DNA of 16,085 bases from Lachnospiraceae bacterium (GTDB lineage: Bacteria > Bacillota_A > Clostridia > Lachnospirales > Lachnospiraceae): contig JAETQR010000060.1 in the NCBI GenBank assembly GCA_021770615.1, forward strand, positions 1-16,085. Direction: 5' to 3'. Shown here piece after piece: positions 1 to 6,976 of this stretch. Below the pieces are notes generated by a model. It searched no databases. It was not told the DNA's origin and worked only from the letters and a program-made list of their open reading frames with translations. The translations under genes were made by a program, and so were the position numbers. Numbering within the stretch: the first letter of the stretch is position 1; every line of letters starts with the position of its first letter.

Positions 1-279
1 GGAAGCCTGATCGATGGTGTTGGAATGCAGTGTTACATCGGATATAAGGGAGGAGAGTTCCCGGAGAACATCCTTGTAACGAGCACGAAGAGGACAGCAG
101 ACAGCATTCCGAATGCTGTGTTCATGTTCCATGACCTTGGAATGAAGGTACAGTTCACAGAGCTTACGATCCGGAACTATGACGAGGCACAGAACGATGC
201 CCATGCAGAGTACTACAAGAAGTTCATGCAGATGGTGATGGACATCAATAATGGAACGATCACGAAAGTATTGAACTAA
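1..279 (+). CDS. GH10 endo-xylanase, C-terminal part only (5' cut by window edge)
   Basis: The reading frame is open from base 1 and gives 92 residues before a TAA stop, so only the end of the gene is here. Two GH10 landmarks are visible: IDGVGMQ near the start (the barrel strand that reads GIGMQSH in the other xylanase of this window) and VQFTELTI, whose Glu aligns with the GH10 nucleophile of ITELD. The acid/base Glu would lie upstream, outside the window. The protein stops a few residues after the point where GH10 enzymes normally continue into the WGxxDxxSWR block, so the last barrel strand seems to be missing. A near-identical inverted copy sits at 15807-16085, differing by four synonymous changes up to base 260 and then at the last few codons. 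Family assignment rests on motif similarity; I am fairly sure of GH10 and unsure about activity. Confidence 0.75.
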   Translation, partial: GSLIDGVGMQCYIGYKGGEFPENILVTSTKRTADSIPNAVFMFHDLGMKVQFTELTIRNYDEAQNDAHAEYYKKFMQMVMDINNGTITKVLN

Positions 280-314
280 TCACAACAATTAACACAATCA
301 GTATCTAAAAAACA

Positions 315-360
315 CCCCCACAGGCTACAGTCCAATTATATGGGCCAAAGCCTGTGGGGG
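315..360. terminator. Bidirectional rho-independent terminator
   Basis: A perfect 12-bp stem pairs 315-326 with 349-360 around a 22-base loop. On the minus strand it is followed by TGTTTTTT, so it should end the aspS-gatCAB-pilZ operon about 30 bases after the PilZ stop. On the plus strand it is followed by TTCTT and lies about 35 bases after the GH10 fragment, so it can serve both converging genes. Confidence 0.85.
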
Positions 361-389
361 TTCTTACGTACACAATATATTTGGTTTCA

Positions 390-731
390 CTATTGCAAAG
401 TAGCGGCATAGTCGTTAAATACATAATCCATGATCGATGCGGTTCCCACGATTTCACAACCATAGATAAACCCATCCTCTGTGTCCTGCTGTCTTATAAT
501 ACGGACGACACAGTTGACCGCATCATTTTTACAGAGAACAAGCCTGGCATTGAAATAATACCCTAATGGCAATACACTTTTTGATTTAAATCCGATACCG
601 ACTTTAGAAACATCAAACACCTCGATCGGAGCATTGATATTCTCAACCTTTACGTTATCTTGTTTAAACAGTGATGTAATCTCGAGCTCCAGATTCACGG
701 GCCATCTTTTTTCCCTTCTCATTTCAATCAT
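390..731 (-). CDS. PilZ-domain protein, likely c-di-GMP receptor
   Basis: This 113-residue protein is essentially a single PilZ domain. The RxxxR motif is at residues 5-9 (RREKR) and the DxSxxG motif at 40-45 (DVSKVG); together these are the c-di-GMP-binding signature, and both are intact. There is no signal peptide, membrane segment or output domain, so it is probably a cytosolic single-domain receptor acting on a partner protein. The start is supported by AAAGGAGGA about 8 bases upstream. That site lies in the 16-base gap after the gatB stop, so the gene is very likely translated from the T-box-controlled aspS-gatCAB mRNA, and the terminator at 315-360 follows it. It ends in TAG. The partner cannot be read from the sequence. 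Confidence 0.88.
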   Translation of the reverse strand: MIEMRREKRWPVNLELEITSLFKQDNVKVENINAPIEVFDVSKVGIGFKSKSVLPLGYYFNARLVLCKNDAVNCVVRIIRQQDTEDGFIYGCEIVGTASIMDYVFNDYAATLQ

Positions 732-747
732 GATATACTCCTCCTTT

Positions 748-2178
748 TTACAATAGCTCTTTTAAGATCCGGTTTACCATGCCTGGGTCAGCTTTTCCCC
801 TCATTGCCTTCATCGTCTGTCCCACAAGGAAACCGATCGCTTTTGTTTTTCCCGCCTGATAATCAGCGACTGACTGAGGATTTTCTGCAATTACTTTCTC
901 TATTGTTTCACGCAGCACCCCTTCGTCATTTACTGTCCTAAGTCCATTATCCTCCACAAACCTCTCCACGTCAATATCTTCTGTAAACATTTTTTCAAAA
1001 ACTTCTTTTGCCACGGTTGAATTGATTGCATTCTCATCCGTAAGGCGGATCAGAGCAGCCAGATTCTCAGGAGTAAATGTGATATCCTCCGGCTCCATCT
1101 CTTTTTCTTTTAACAGGCGCATCGTTTCTACCATAAGCCAGTTGGAAACTTTTTTGGCATTGTGGCACAGAGCAGTCGTGGCCTCAAAAATATCAGCGAG
1201 TCTTTTTGAACCGGTGATGATATTAATATCATACTCCGGAATGTCAAATTCTTCTTTGTAACGTTTGGCTTTTTCATCTTGAAGCTCCGGCTGGCGGCTT
1301 TTCACAGCCTCGATCCATTCGTCACTTATGCTCACCGGAACCAGATCCGGATCCGGAAAATAACGGTAATCCTGTGCATCTTCTTTTGAACGCATTGCAT
1401 AAGAATACTCCTTATTATCATCCCAGCGCCTCGTCTCCTGAATCACCTCTTTACCCTCTTCAAGAAGTTCAATCTGTCTGGCACGTTCGCCTTCGATGGC
1501 CCTTGAAATTGCCTTAAAAGAGTTCAGGTTTTTCATCTCTGTCCTTGTTCCGAACTCAGAAGTACCTGCTTCACGAATCGACAGGTTTACATCTGCACGC
1601 ATCGAGCCCTCGTTGAGTTTACAGTCAGAAGCTCCCAGATACTGGATCGTCATACGGAGCTTTTCCAGATAAGCAATGACCTCATCCGCACTCCGCATGT
1701 CTGGTTCAGAAACGATTTCAATAAGCGGCACACCGGAGCGGTTAAAATCAACCAGTGAGCAATCCTCCCAGTCGTCATGCACAAGCTTGCCGGCATCTTC
1801 TTCCATATGAATCTCGTGGATCCCGATCGACTTTTTACCCGAAGGAGTGTCGATGTCTACATGGCCATCCCTGCAGATTGGCAGATACAGCTGCGAGATC
1901 TGATAGTTCTGCGGGTTATCCGGATAAAAATAATTTTTACGGTCAAATTTACAATACCTTGTGATTTTACAATTTGTCGCCAGCCCGACTGCCATGGCGT
2001 ATTCTACGACCTGTTTGTTCAGAACAGGAAGAGACCCCGGCATACCAGTGCAGACAGGACATGTATGTGTATTGGGTGCACCGCCAAATTCGGTACTGCA
2101 GCCACAGAATATTTTTGTTTTTGTAGCAAGTTCTACATGGACTTCCAGTCCAATGACTGTTTCGTATTGTTTTGCCAT
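748..2178 (-). CDS. gatB: Asp-tRNA(Asn)/Glu-tRNA(Gln) amidotransferase subunit B
   Basis: GatB (476 residues, the usual length) is the tRNA-binding kinase and transferase subunit of GatCAB. It activates the side chain of misacylated Asp- or Glu-tRNA with ATP and transfers ammonia delivered from GatA. The N-terminal cradle begins with YETVIGLEVHVEL, and four cysteines (25, 27 and the CPVC pair at 40 and 43) match the zinc site seen in bacterial GatB. FDRKNYFYPDNP is a highly conserved family stretch. The C-terminal third is the helical YqeY-like tail that holds the tRNA. The start is set by AAAGGAGGA eight bases upstream, in the 18-base gap after the gatA stop. No damage is visible. Confidence 0.97.
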   Translation of the reverse strand: MAKQYETVIGLEVHVELATKTKIFCGCSTEFGGAPNTHTCPVCTGMPGSLPVLNKQVVEYAMAVGLATNCKITRYCKFDRKNYFYPDNPQNYQISQLYLPICRDGHVDIDTPSGKKSIGIHEIHMEEDAGKLVHDDWEDCSLVDFNRSGVPLIEIVSEPDMRSADEVIAYLEKLRMTIQYLGASDCKLNEGSMRADVNLSIREAGTSEFGTRTEMKNLNSFKAISRAIEGERARQIELLEEGKEVIQETRRWDDNKEYSYAMRSKEDAQDYRYFPDPDLVPVSISDEWIEAVKSRQPELQDEKAKRYKEEFDIPEYDINIITGSKRLADIFEATTALCHNAKKVSNWLMVETMRLLKEKEMEPEDITFTPENLAALIRLTDENAINSTVAKEVFEKMFTEDIDVERFVEDNGLRTVNDEGVLRETIEKVIAENPQSVADYQAGKTKAIGFLVGQTMKAMRGKADPGMVNRILKELL

Positions 2179-2196
2179 AATGTTGTCCTCCTTTAC

Positions 2197-3645
2197 TCAG
2201 TTCACCGTGTCTTTATTCTGCTCAAATGTATAGGCAGCCTGAATGATCTTTTTTTCCTGAAAACAATCGCCGATCAACTGAAGACCGATCGGAAGCCCAT
2301 TATCATCCTTCCCGCATGGAAGACTGATACCGGGAAGACCGGCAAGATTTACAGATATCGTATAAATATCCCCCAGATACATTTTCAGTGGATCACTTAA
2401 GCTCTCACCGATCTTCGGTGCAGTAGACGGGGAAGCCGGTCCCAAAATGATGTCATATGTCTGGAATGCCCGGTCAAATGCTTTTTTAATCAGTGCCTTT
2501 GTGCGGAGCGCTTTTAAATAATAAGCGTCATAATAGCCGCTGCTCAGTACAAAAGAACCGAGCATGATCCTTCGTTTTACCTCTGCGCCAAATCCCTCCG
2601 AGCGTGTCTTTTTATACATATTATGAAGTCCCTCGTACTCCTCCGTGCGATATCCGTATTTTACACCGTCAAAGCGGGACAGGTTTGAACTGGCCTCGGC
2701 AGAAGCGATGACATAATAAGCAGGAATCGCATATTCCACAAGGCTCAAATCAAACTCCTCGACGACAGCTCCTTTCTGGCGAAGTACTTCTGCCGCTTTC
2801 AAAATAGCATCCTTTACCTGAGGGTCAAGACCTTCCCCGATGTAGTCTCTTGGAATCCCAATCTTCATACCGGTCACGTCATCGATAAGGGAAGACGTAA
2901 AATCGAGGTCCTCCCTTCGCAGGGAAGTACTATCCTTTTTGTCATAGGAGGAAATAATCTCCAGAATCGTAGCGCAGTCTGTCACATCTTTTGCAATCGG
3001 CCCGATCTGATCCAGTGAGGAGCCATAGGCGATCAGCCCATAACGTGAAACGGTTCCATAGGTCGGTTTGATCCCGGTCACGCCACAAAAAGAGCTCGGC
3101 TGGCGGATTGAACCACCTGTGTCCGATCCCAGCGCATATGAGCATTCTCCGGCAGCCACAGCAGCACACGAGCCCCCGGAAGAACCTCCCGGCACATGAT
3201 CTGTATTATGTGGATTTCTTGTAATGCCAAAGGCGGAAGTCTCCGTTGTACTTCCCATAGCAAACTCATCCATGTTTGTTTTTCCGATCATGACCGCTCC
3301 TGCCTTTTCCAGATTTAATACTGCCTCAGCAGTATAAGTTGGTTTAAAATTTTCAAGAATTCTGGAACTGCATGTGGTCAGGATCTCTTTCGTACACATG
3401 TTATCTTTGATCGCCACCGGAACGCCCGCTAACGGACCCGTAAGCTCTCCGCTGTCAATCTGTGCCTGTATTTTATCAGCACGTGCAAGAAGCTCCTCTT
3501 TATCCAGTACCGTGACATAGCTATTTAATATATCCTCTGATTTTTCGATTCCGTCCAATGCTGAGATTACAGCGTCCCGGACAGTTACTTCGCCTGACCG
3601 GATCTTTTTTCCAAGCTCTACGGCAGTTAAATTCATTAAATTCAT
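2197..3645 (-). CDS. gatA: Asp-tRNA(Asn)/Glu-tRNA(Gln) amidotransferase subunit A
   Basis: GatA (482 residues) is the glutaminase subunit of GatCAB. It hydrolyses glutamine and passes ammonia to GatB. It belongs to the amidase-signature family, and the Ser-cisSer-Lys triad is readable: Lys80 in VAIKDNM, Ser155 in the GGSSGGS loop and the nucleophile Ser179 in GSDTGGSI. These sit one residue off the Staphylococcus aureus GatA numbering (79/154/178, from memory). The start is preceded by AAGGGAG; a second Met three codons later is an alternative. The gene lies 24 bases after gatC and 18 before gatB, in the same operon, consistent with stoichiometric production of the complex. Confidence 0.97.
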   Translation of the reverse strand: MNLMNLTAVELGKKIRSGEVTVRDAVISALDGIEKSEDILNSYVTVLDKEELLARADKIQAQIDSGELTGPLAGVPVAIKDNMCTKEILTTCSSRILENFKPTYTAEAVLNLEKAGAVMIGKTNMDEFAMGSTTETSAFGITRNPHNTDHVPGGSSGGSCAAVAAGECSYALGSDTGGSIRQPSSFCGVTGIKPTYGTVSRYGLIAYGSSLDQIGPIAKDVTDCATILEIISSYDKKDSTSLRREDLDFTSSLIDDVTGMKIGIPRDYIGEGLDPQVKDAILKAAEVLRQKGAVVEEFDLSLVEYAIPAYYVIASAEASSNLSRFDGVKYGYRTEEYEGLHNMYKKTRSEGFGAEVKRRIMLGSFVLSSGYYDAYYLKALRTKALIKKAFDRAFQTYDIILGPASPSTAPKIGESLSDPLKMYLGDIYTISVNLAGLPGISLPCGKDDNGLPIGLQLIGDCFQEKKIIQAAYTFEQNKDTVN

Positions 3646-3669
3646 GGTCGCTCGCTCCCTTCTTACATA

Positions 3670-3963
3670 TTAGTCAAATGTCTTAGGCACCATGTAAGTG
3701 CCCTCCTTTTTCTTTGGAGCATTGACAAGCATCTGCTCCCTGTCATCATCATTTGTCACAACATCCCCCCGGAATACATTGTTTACCGGAAATACATGCG
3801 ACATCGGCTCCACACCCTCCGTATCCAGTTCATTCAGCTTATCAATATAGTCTAACATCCGACCCATATCTTTTTTTGCCTGTTCCTTTTCCTCATCCGA
3901 AAGCTCCAATTTTGCGAGGATACCTACATATTCAATCGTTTCATCTGTAATCACATTTGCCAT
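3670..3963 (-). CDS. gatC: Asp-tRNA(Asn)/Glu-tRNA(Gln) amidotransferase subunit C
   Basis: GatC (97 residues, normal for the family) is the small belt-like subunit that wraps around GatA and GatB and stabilises the complex. Recognisable parts are the N-terminal helix with [10 protein letters not shown], the [17 protein letters not shown] stretch that packs against GatA, and the C-terminal FRGDVV and VPKTFD segments. The start is supported by AGAAAGGAT about eight bases upstream. It is separated from aspS by 103 bases that hold three small hairpins, and is followed by gatA after 24 bases. It has no catalytic role of its own. Confidence 0.96.
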   Translation of the reverse strand: MANVITDETIEYVGILAKLELSDEEKEQAKKDMGRMLDYIDKLNELDTEGVEPMSHVFPVNNVFRGDVVTNDDDREQMLVNAPKKKEGTYMVPKTFD

Positions 3964-3997
3964 GATAAATCATCCTTTCTTAGTTATATAGGAACGT

Positions 3998-4063
3998 GCT
4001 CTATTGCGGAGCAAGAATCAGCTTTGCTGATTCTTGAGAGGTGCGCGCTTCTCAGGCGCACCT
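3998..4063. repeat. Three adjacent hairpins between aspS and gatC
   Basis: Reading in the operon direction, an 8-bp stem (4056-4063 with 4039-4046) starts three bases after the aspS stop. It is followed by a perfect 10-bp stem with a three-base loop (4026-4035 with 4013-4022), then by a small 4-bp stem (4009-4012 with 3998-4001). None is followed by a T-run, so they are not typical terminators. They could be a dispersed palindromic repeat, an RNA-processing or stability site, or a partial attenuator. Confidence 0.6.
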
Positions 4064-4066
4064 TTC

Positions 4067-5398
4067 TTAGGGTTCCAATCTGCTCATATCACGAGGGAAC
4101 AATGTCGTCTCACGCACATTTTCCTCGCCCAAAAGTTTCATTGTCAATCTCTCAAGACCGATCCCAAGCCCGCCGTGTGGCGGCATGCCATGCCGGAATA
4201 TCATAAGATAATGTTCCATTCCTTCCTCTGTCATTCCTCTTGCCTTGATTTTCTCCTCCAACACATCCAGATCATGGATGCGCTGTCCTCCTGTTGTTAT
4301 CTCAAGTCCTCCAAACAGGAGATCAAAACTGAGTGTATACGTCGGATCTTTCGGATCGTCCATCGCATAAAATGGTCTCTTTTTCGATGGGTAATGAGTG
4401 ACAAATACAAAATCTGCATCGTATTCTTCCTTAAAATACCGGCCGATCAGCATCTCCTCCTCCGGTTCCAGATCGTATGGATTACGGATCCTCCGGTCGT
4501 ATTTTTCAGATACAAGCCGTTTCGCTTCATCAAACCGCACCTGTGGGATCTGATCTGTTTTTGGAAGTTTTACATCAAGGATACTCAGCTCTCTGGCATA
4601 TTCTTTCTGCAAAAGTTCCATTGTGTACTGTAAAAATCCGGTTTCCATTTCCATGATATCCTGGAAAGAATCAATATATCCCATCTCGAAATCCAGCGAT
4701 GTGTATTCATTCAGATGGCGCTTGGTGTTATGTTTCTCTGCACGGAAAACCGGAGCGGTTTCAAATACCCGGTCGAAGACCCCCACCATCATCTGTTTGT
4801 AAAACTGTGGGCTCTGCTCCAAGACCGCCGGACGGTGAAAATAATCCAGTTTAAAAATGTTAGCGCCGCCCTCAGCGCCTTTTGCCCCGATCTTTGGCGT
4901 ATGGATCTCTGTGAATCCCTGTATAAATAAATAATCACGGAATCCTCGTACTACAGCCTCCTGTATTTTAAACCGGGTGCGTTCCCGGATGTTTCTGAGG
5001 GCGATCGGGCGGAGTCCCAGTTTCGTCTCCAGTGATGTATTTAACTTCCATTTGCCGATCGGAATCGGCATCGGTTCTTTTGGTTCGGATAATATTTTGA
5101 TCTTTTTCAGACGGATTTCAAATCCATTTGGTGCGCGGTCCTCCTTGCACACCGTTCCTGTCACCTCGACTGCAGAACCTTCTTTTATTTCTTTTAACTC
5201 CCTGTCAACAGCACCTGTCTCAAATACAGTCTGCACAAGCCCTTCCCTTTTGCGAAGAACGATAAAAGCCACATCTCCCATATCACGGATCGCATGCACC
5301 GCTCCATTCATGGAGATGTTCCTGCCTTCATAGTCTCCTGTGAGGAGATCAGATATCTCTGTCACCTCTTTTTTTGTCGTTCCTGAAACAAATTCCAT
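4067..5398 (-). CDS. aspS: Archaeal-type aspartyl-tRNA synthetase (non-discriminating or tRNA-Asn-directed)
   Basis: At 443 residues this is the short archaeal/eukaryotic-type class IIb AspRS, not the roughly 590-residue bacterial form. An N-terminal OB-fold (about 20-105) reads the anticodon. Class II motif 1 is around 160-170 (GFTEIHTPKI), motif 2 around 212-238 (FETAPVFRAEKHN and the following LDFEMGY) and motif 3 around 410-424 (GLGIGLERL). In clostridia such enzymes charge tRNA-Asn with Asp for GatCAB to amidate, which fits gatCAB directly downstream and the Asn codon in the leader. The GWVH Trp usual in discriminating archaeal enzymes is Ala here (NGAVHAIRD), and a Pro is kept in RAPNGFEI, both suggestive of relaxed anticodon reading. 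I chose the ATG at 5398, preceded by AGAGAGGG; the longer frame to 5500 runs through the leader terminator and is not credible. Confidence 0.93.
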   Translation of the reverse strand: MEFVSGTTKKEVTEISDLLTGDYEGRNISMNGAVHAIRDMGDVAFIVLRKREGLVQTVFETGAVDRELKEIKEGSAVEVTGTVCKEDRAPNGFEIRLKKIKILSEPKEPMPIPIGKWKLNTSLETKLGLRPIALRNIRERTRFKIQEAVVRGFRDYLFIQGFTEIHTPKIGAKGAEGGANIFKLDYFHRPAVLEQSPQFYKQMMVGVFDRVFETAPVFRAEKHNTKRHLNEYTSLDFEMGYIDSFQDIMEMETGFLQYTMELLQKEYARELSILDVKLPKTDQIPQVRFDEAKRLVSEKYDRRIRNPYDLEPEEEMLIGRYFKEEYDADFVFVTHYPSKKRPFYAMDDPKDPTYTLSFDLLFGGLEITTGGQRIHDLDVLEEKIKARGMTEEGMEHYLMIFRHGMPPHGGLGIGLERLTMKLLGEENVRETTLFPRDMSRLEP

Positions 5399-5475
5399 AC
5401 TCGTTCCCTCTCTTTCTGAAAATGATATTGTGAGGTTCGCTTCATCCGGGGTTCTCTGTATAAGTGCAGGAACAC

Positions 5476-5520
5476 AAAAAGACCCGCCCCGGTGAAACAA
5501 TCGTTTCGCCTGGGACGGGC
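5476..5520 (-). terminator. T-box attenuator terminator
   Basis: A long GC-rich stem pairs the arms 5503-5520 and 5481-5498 around a 4-base loop, with GU pairs and one bulge, and is followed by TCTTTTT on the minus strand. It sits just before the aspS ribosome site and is the off state of the T-box. Confidence 0.85.
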
Positions 5521-5795
5521 CCTAAAAATCCATTATTTAAAACCCGCGGTACCACCCGCGTTGAAAATCATCTTATAAATTGCTGAAATAAATGATTTCC
5601 CTCTCAACTTGCCGATAACGGTGCAACCCGTGTAAACCTACTCAGATAAAAAAGTTCTTACCCGTTCAGAATACAAGCTCCGGAATGTTCTCCTGCTTAT
5701 CGCTTCCGCAGGACGCTCTCAGTCGGTGACGTCCATTCCTGTCGTAAGGTCACTGCATAAGCAATCGTTTCCTTCAATGCCTTTTCATTTAAATC
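5476..5795 (-). promoter_or_regulatory. T-box riboswitch leader of the aspS-gatCAB operon, Asn specifier
   Basis: The minus-strand leader has the marks of a T-box. The antiterminator core GGTGGTACCGCG lies within 5541-5562, and its UGGU bulge pairs with the uncharged tRNA NCCA end. The stem II/pseudoknot hallmark CCGTTATC is at 5614-5621. An AGTGA element lies in the distal part of stem I (around 5750). A central helix pairs GCTTAT with ATAAGC (5695-5700). Just after that helix the loop reads AGGAGAACATTCC; AAC (5687-5689) followed by A is the best specifier and would sense tRNA-Asn. GAG and GAA (Glu) directly precede or overlap it. A terminator at 5476-5520 competes with the antiterminator. 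Shortage of charged tRNA should switch the operon on. The T-box call is near certain; the exact specifier rests on hand folding. Confidence 0.93.
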
Positions 5796-5801
5796 ATACC
5801 C

Positions 5802-5830
5802 ATTCTATCACATCAAAATAAAAATTACAA
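5802..5830 (-). promoter_or_regulatory. Sigma-A promoter of the aspS-gatCAB operon
   Basis: TTGTAA (5825-5830), a 17-base spacer and TAGAAT (5802-5807) with an extended TGA just upstream of the -10 give a good vegetative promoter. The predicted transcript start near 5795 fits the 5' end needed for T-box stem I. Confidence 0.72.
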
Positions 5831-5876
5831 GAAAAAATTTTTACCAGCAAATATCTGACAAGTATCCCGGATACAA

Positions 5877-6836
5877 CTACCGGATACAGATATATCCCCA
5901 GTATGCCACATACAAAAGAAGCATACAGATCCCTTCCGCACGGTTGACGCGCCGCTTACTCCACGTAAATATCCAGACGATGAGGCTCATCGCAATAAGG
6001 ATAGCGATGTCGATCATATTTTCTGTGATAAACTCGATCGGACTGATCGAAGCCCCGATTCCAAGGACAAATAAAATATTAAAGATATTAGAACCGATCA
6101 CATTTCCGAGAGCCATATCCACCTGATTTTTTCTGGCGGCCACGATAGAGGTTACAAGCTCCGGCAGGCTTGTCCCGATCGCACAGATCGTCAGGCCGAT
6201 GAGCGTCTGGCTCATCCCGAAAGCAGCGGCTATGACAGAGGCAGAATCAACGACAAGATCCCCGCCCCATGCGATAGCGGCAGCTCCCAAAACAATAAAT
6301 AAAATACTTTTCCATACCGGATGTATCTGCGCATCCTCGCCCTCGATCTCTACGGTTTTCCCGGCATTTCTTGCCTTTATCGCAGACCTGATCATATATA
6401 ATAAAAATAATACAAAAATGACAAGCAGAATAATTCCATCTTCTCTGCCCAGCACCATCCCGACGTATCCAAGTGCGAGCAGAAGTCCGGCACAGATAAC
6501 AGAAAACGGAAAATCCTTTTTTATCGTATCTGTTTTTACTTTCAGAGGTGTAAAAAGCGCACATACTCCACATACTACCATAAGATTAAATATGTTTGAG
6601 CCAACCGCATTACTGACAGCCAGTGAATTTTGTCCGGTCAGCGAGGCGGTGATACTTACGGAGCACTCAGGAAGACTTGTGCCCATAGCCACGATCGTCA
6701 TACCAATGATCAGGGACGGAACCCGGAGCATTTTGGCAATACTCGCGCTTCCCTCCACAAAAAAGTCAGCTCCCTTGATAAGCAGTACAAAACCTGCGAT
6801 CAGAATTAAAAATGTAAAAATCAAAGATAAATCCAT
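5877..6836 (-). CDS. CaCA-family sodium/calcium exchanger
   Basis: This 319-residue integral membrane protein has the two alpha-repeats of the Ca2+:cation antiporter family (YrbG-like). Repeat 1 has GTSLPE (Glu57) and GSNIFN (79-84); repeat 2 has GTSLPE (Glu226) and GSNIFN (248-253). The two glutamates bind the ions. A charged cytosolic loop around 150-175 separates two blocks of five hydrophobic segments, the usual inverted-topology layout. It should export Ca2+ against Na+ (or another cation) at the cell membrane; substrate preference cannot be read. The ribosome site GGAGG lies five bases before the ATG. It stands alone, divergent from the metallopeptidase gene and upstream of the T-box operon, from which it is separated by that operon's own promoter. 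No clear terminator follows it. It ends in TAG. Confidence 0.93.
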   Translation of the reverse strand: MDLSLIFTFLILIAGFVLLIKGADFFVEGSASIAKMLRVPSLIIGMTIVAMGTSLPECSVSITASLTGQNSLAVSNAVGSNIFNLMVVCGVCALFTPLKVKTDTIKKDFPFSVICAGLLLALGYVGMVLGREDGIILLVIFVLFLLYMIRSAIKARNAGKTVEIEGEDAQIHPVWKSILFIVLGAAAIAWGGDLVVDSASVIAAAFGMSQTLIGLTICAIGTSLPELVTSIVAARKNQVDMALGNVIGSNIFNILFVLGIGASISPIEFITENMIDIAILIAMSLIVWIFTWSKRRVNRAEGICMLLLYVAYWGYICIR

Positions 6837-6857
6837 TCATTTGCCTCCGTATTATCC

Positions 6858-6875
6858 GGTACAACGGATTGTACC
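6858..6875. promoter_or_regulatory. Short inverted repeat upstream of the exchanger gene
   Basis: GGTACA and TGTACC form a perfect 6-bp inverted repeat separated by six bases, in the divergent gap. On the minus strand it includes TGGTACAAT, a possible extended -10 for the exchanger gene, so the repeat may be an operator or a 5'UTR hairpin. Support is limited to symmetry and position. Confidence 0.35.
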
Positions 6876-6895
6876 AGCGATGTATGGTGTGTCTG

Positions 6896-6923
6896 TTGAC
6901 ATGACTCGTATTCCTGTTATAAT
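6896..6923 (+). promoter_or_regulatory. Strong sigma-A promoter of the metallopeptidase gene
   Basis: A consensus TTGACA (6896-6901) and consensus TATAAT (6918-6923) are 16 bases apart, with TGT just before the -10. The start codon is about 54 bases downstream of the -10. Confidence 0.85.
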
Positions 6924-6976
6924 TCTATTAGATAAGCATAGGATTGTCAATAAATATAGCGAAAGGAGAATGAACA

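Noticed and set aside
1777..2400. 207-codon plus-strand frame antisense to gatB and gatA
   Set aside because: It lies wholly across two well-conserved genes, has no ribosome site and resembles no family.
4034..4633. 199-codon plus-strand frame antisense to aspS
   Set aside because: Shadow of aspS, with no initiation signals or recognisable domain.
5399..5500. N-terminal extension of aspS to 5500
   Set aside because: It would translate through the T-box terminator and lacks a ribosome site; the ATG at 5398 has one and matches the family's usual N-terminus.
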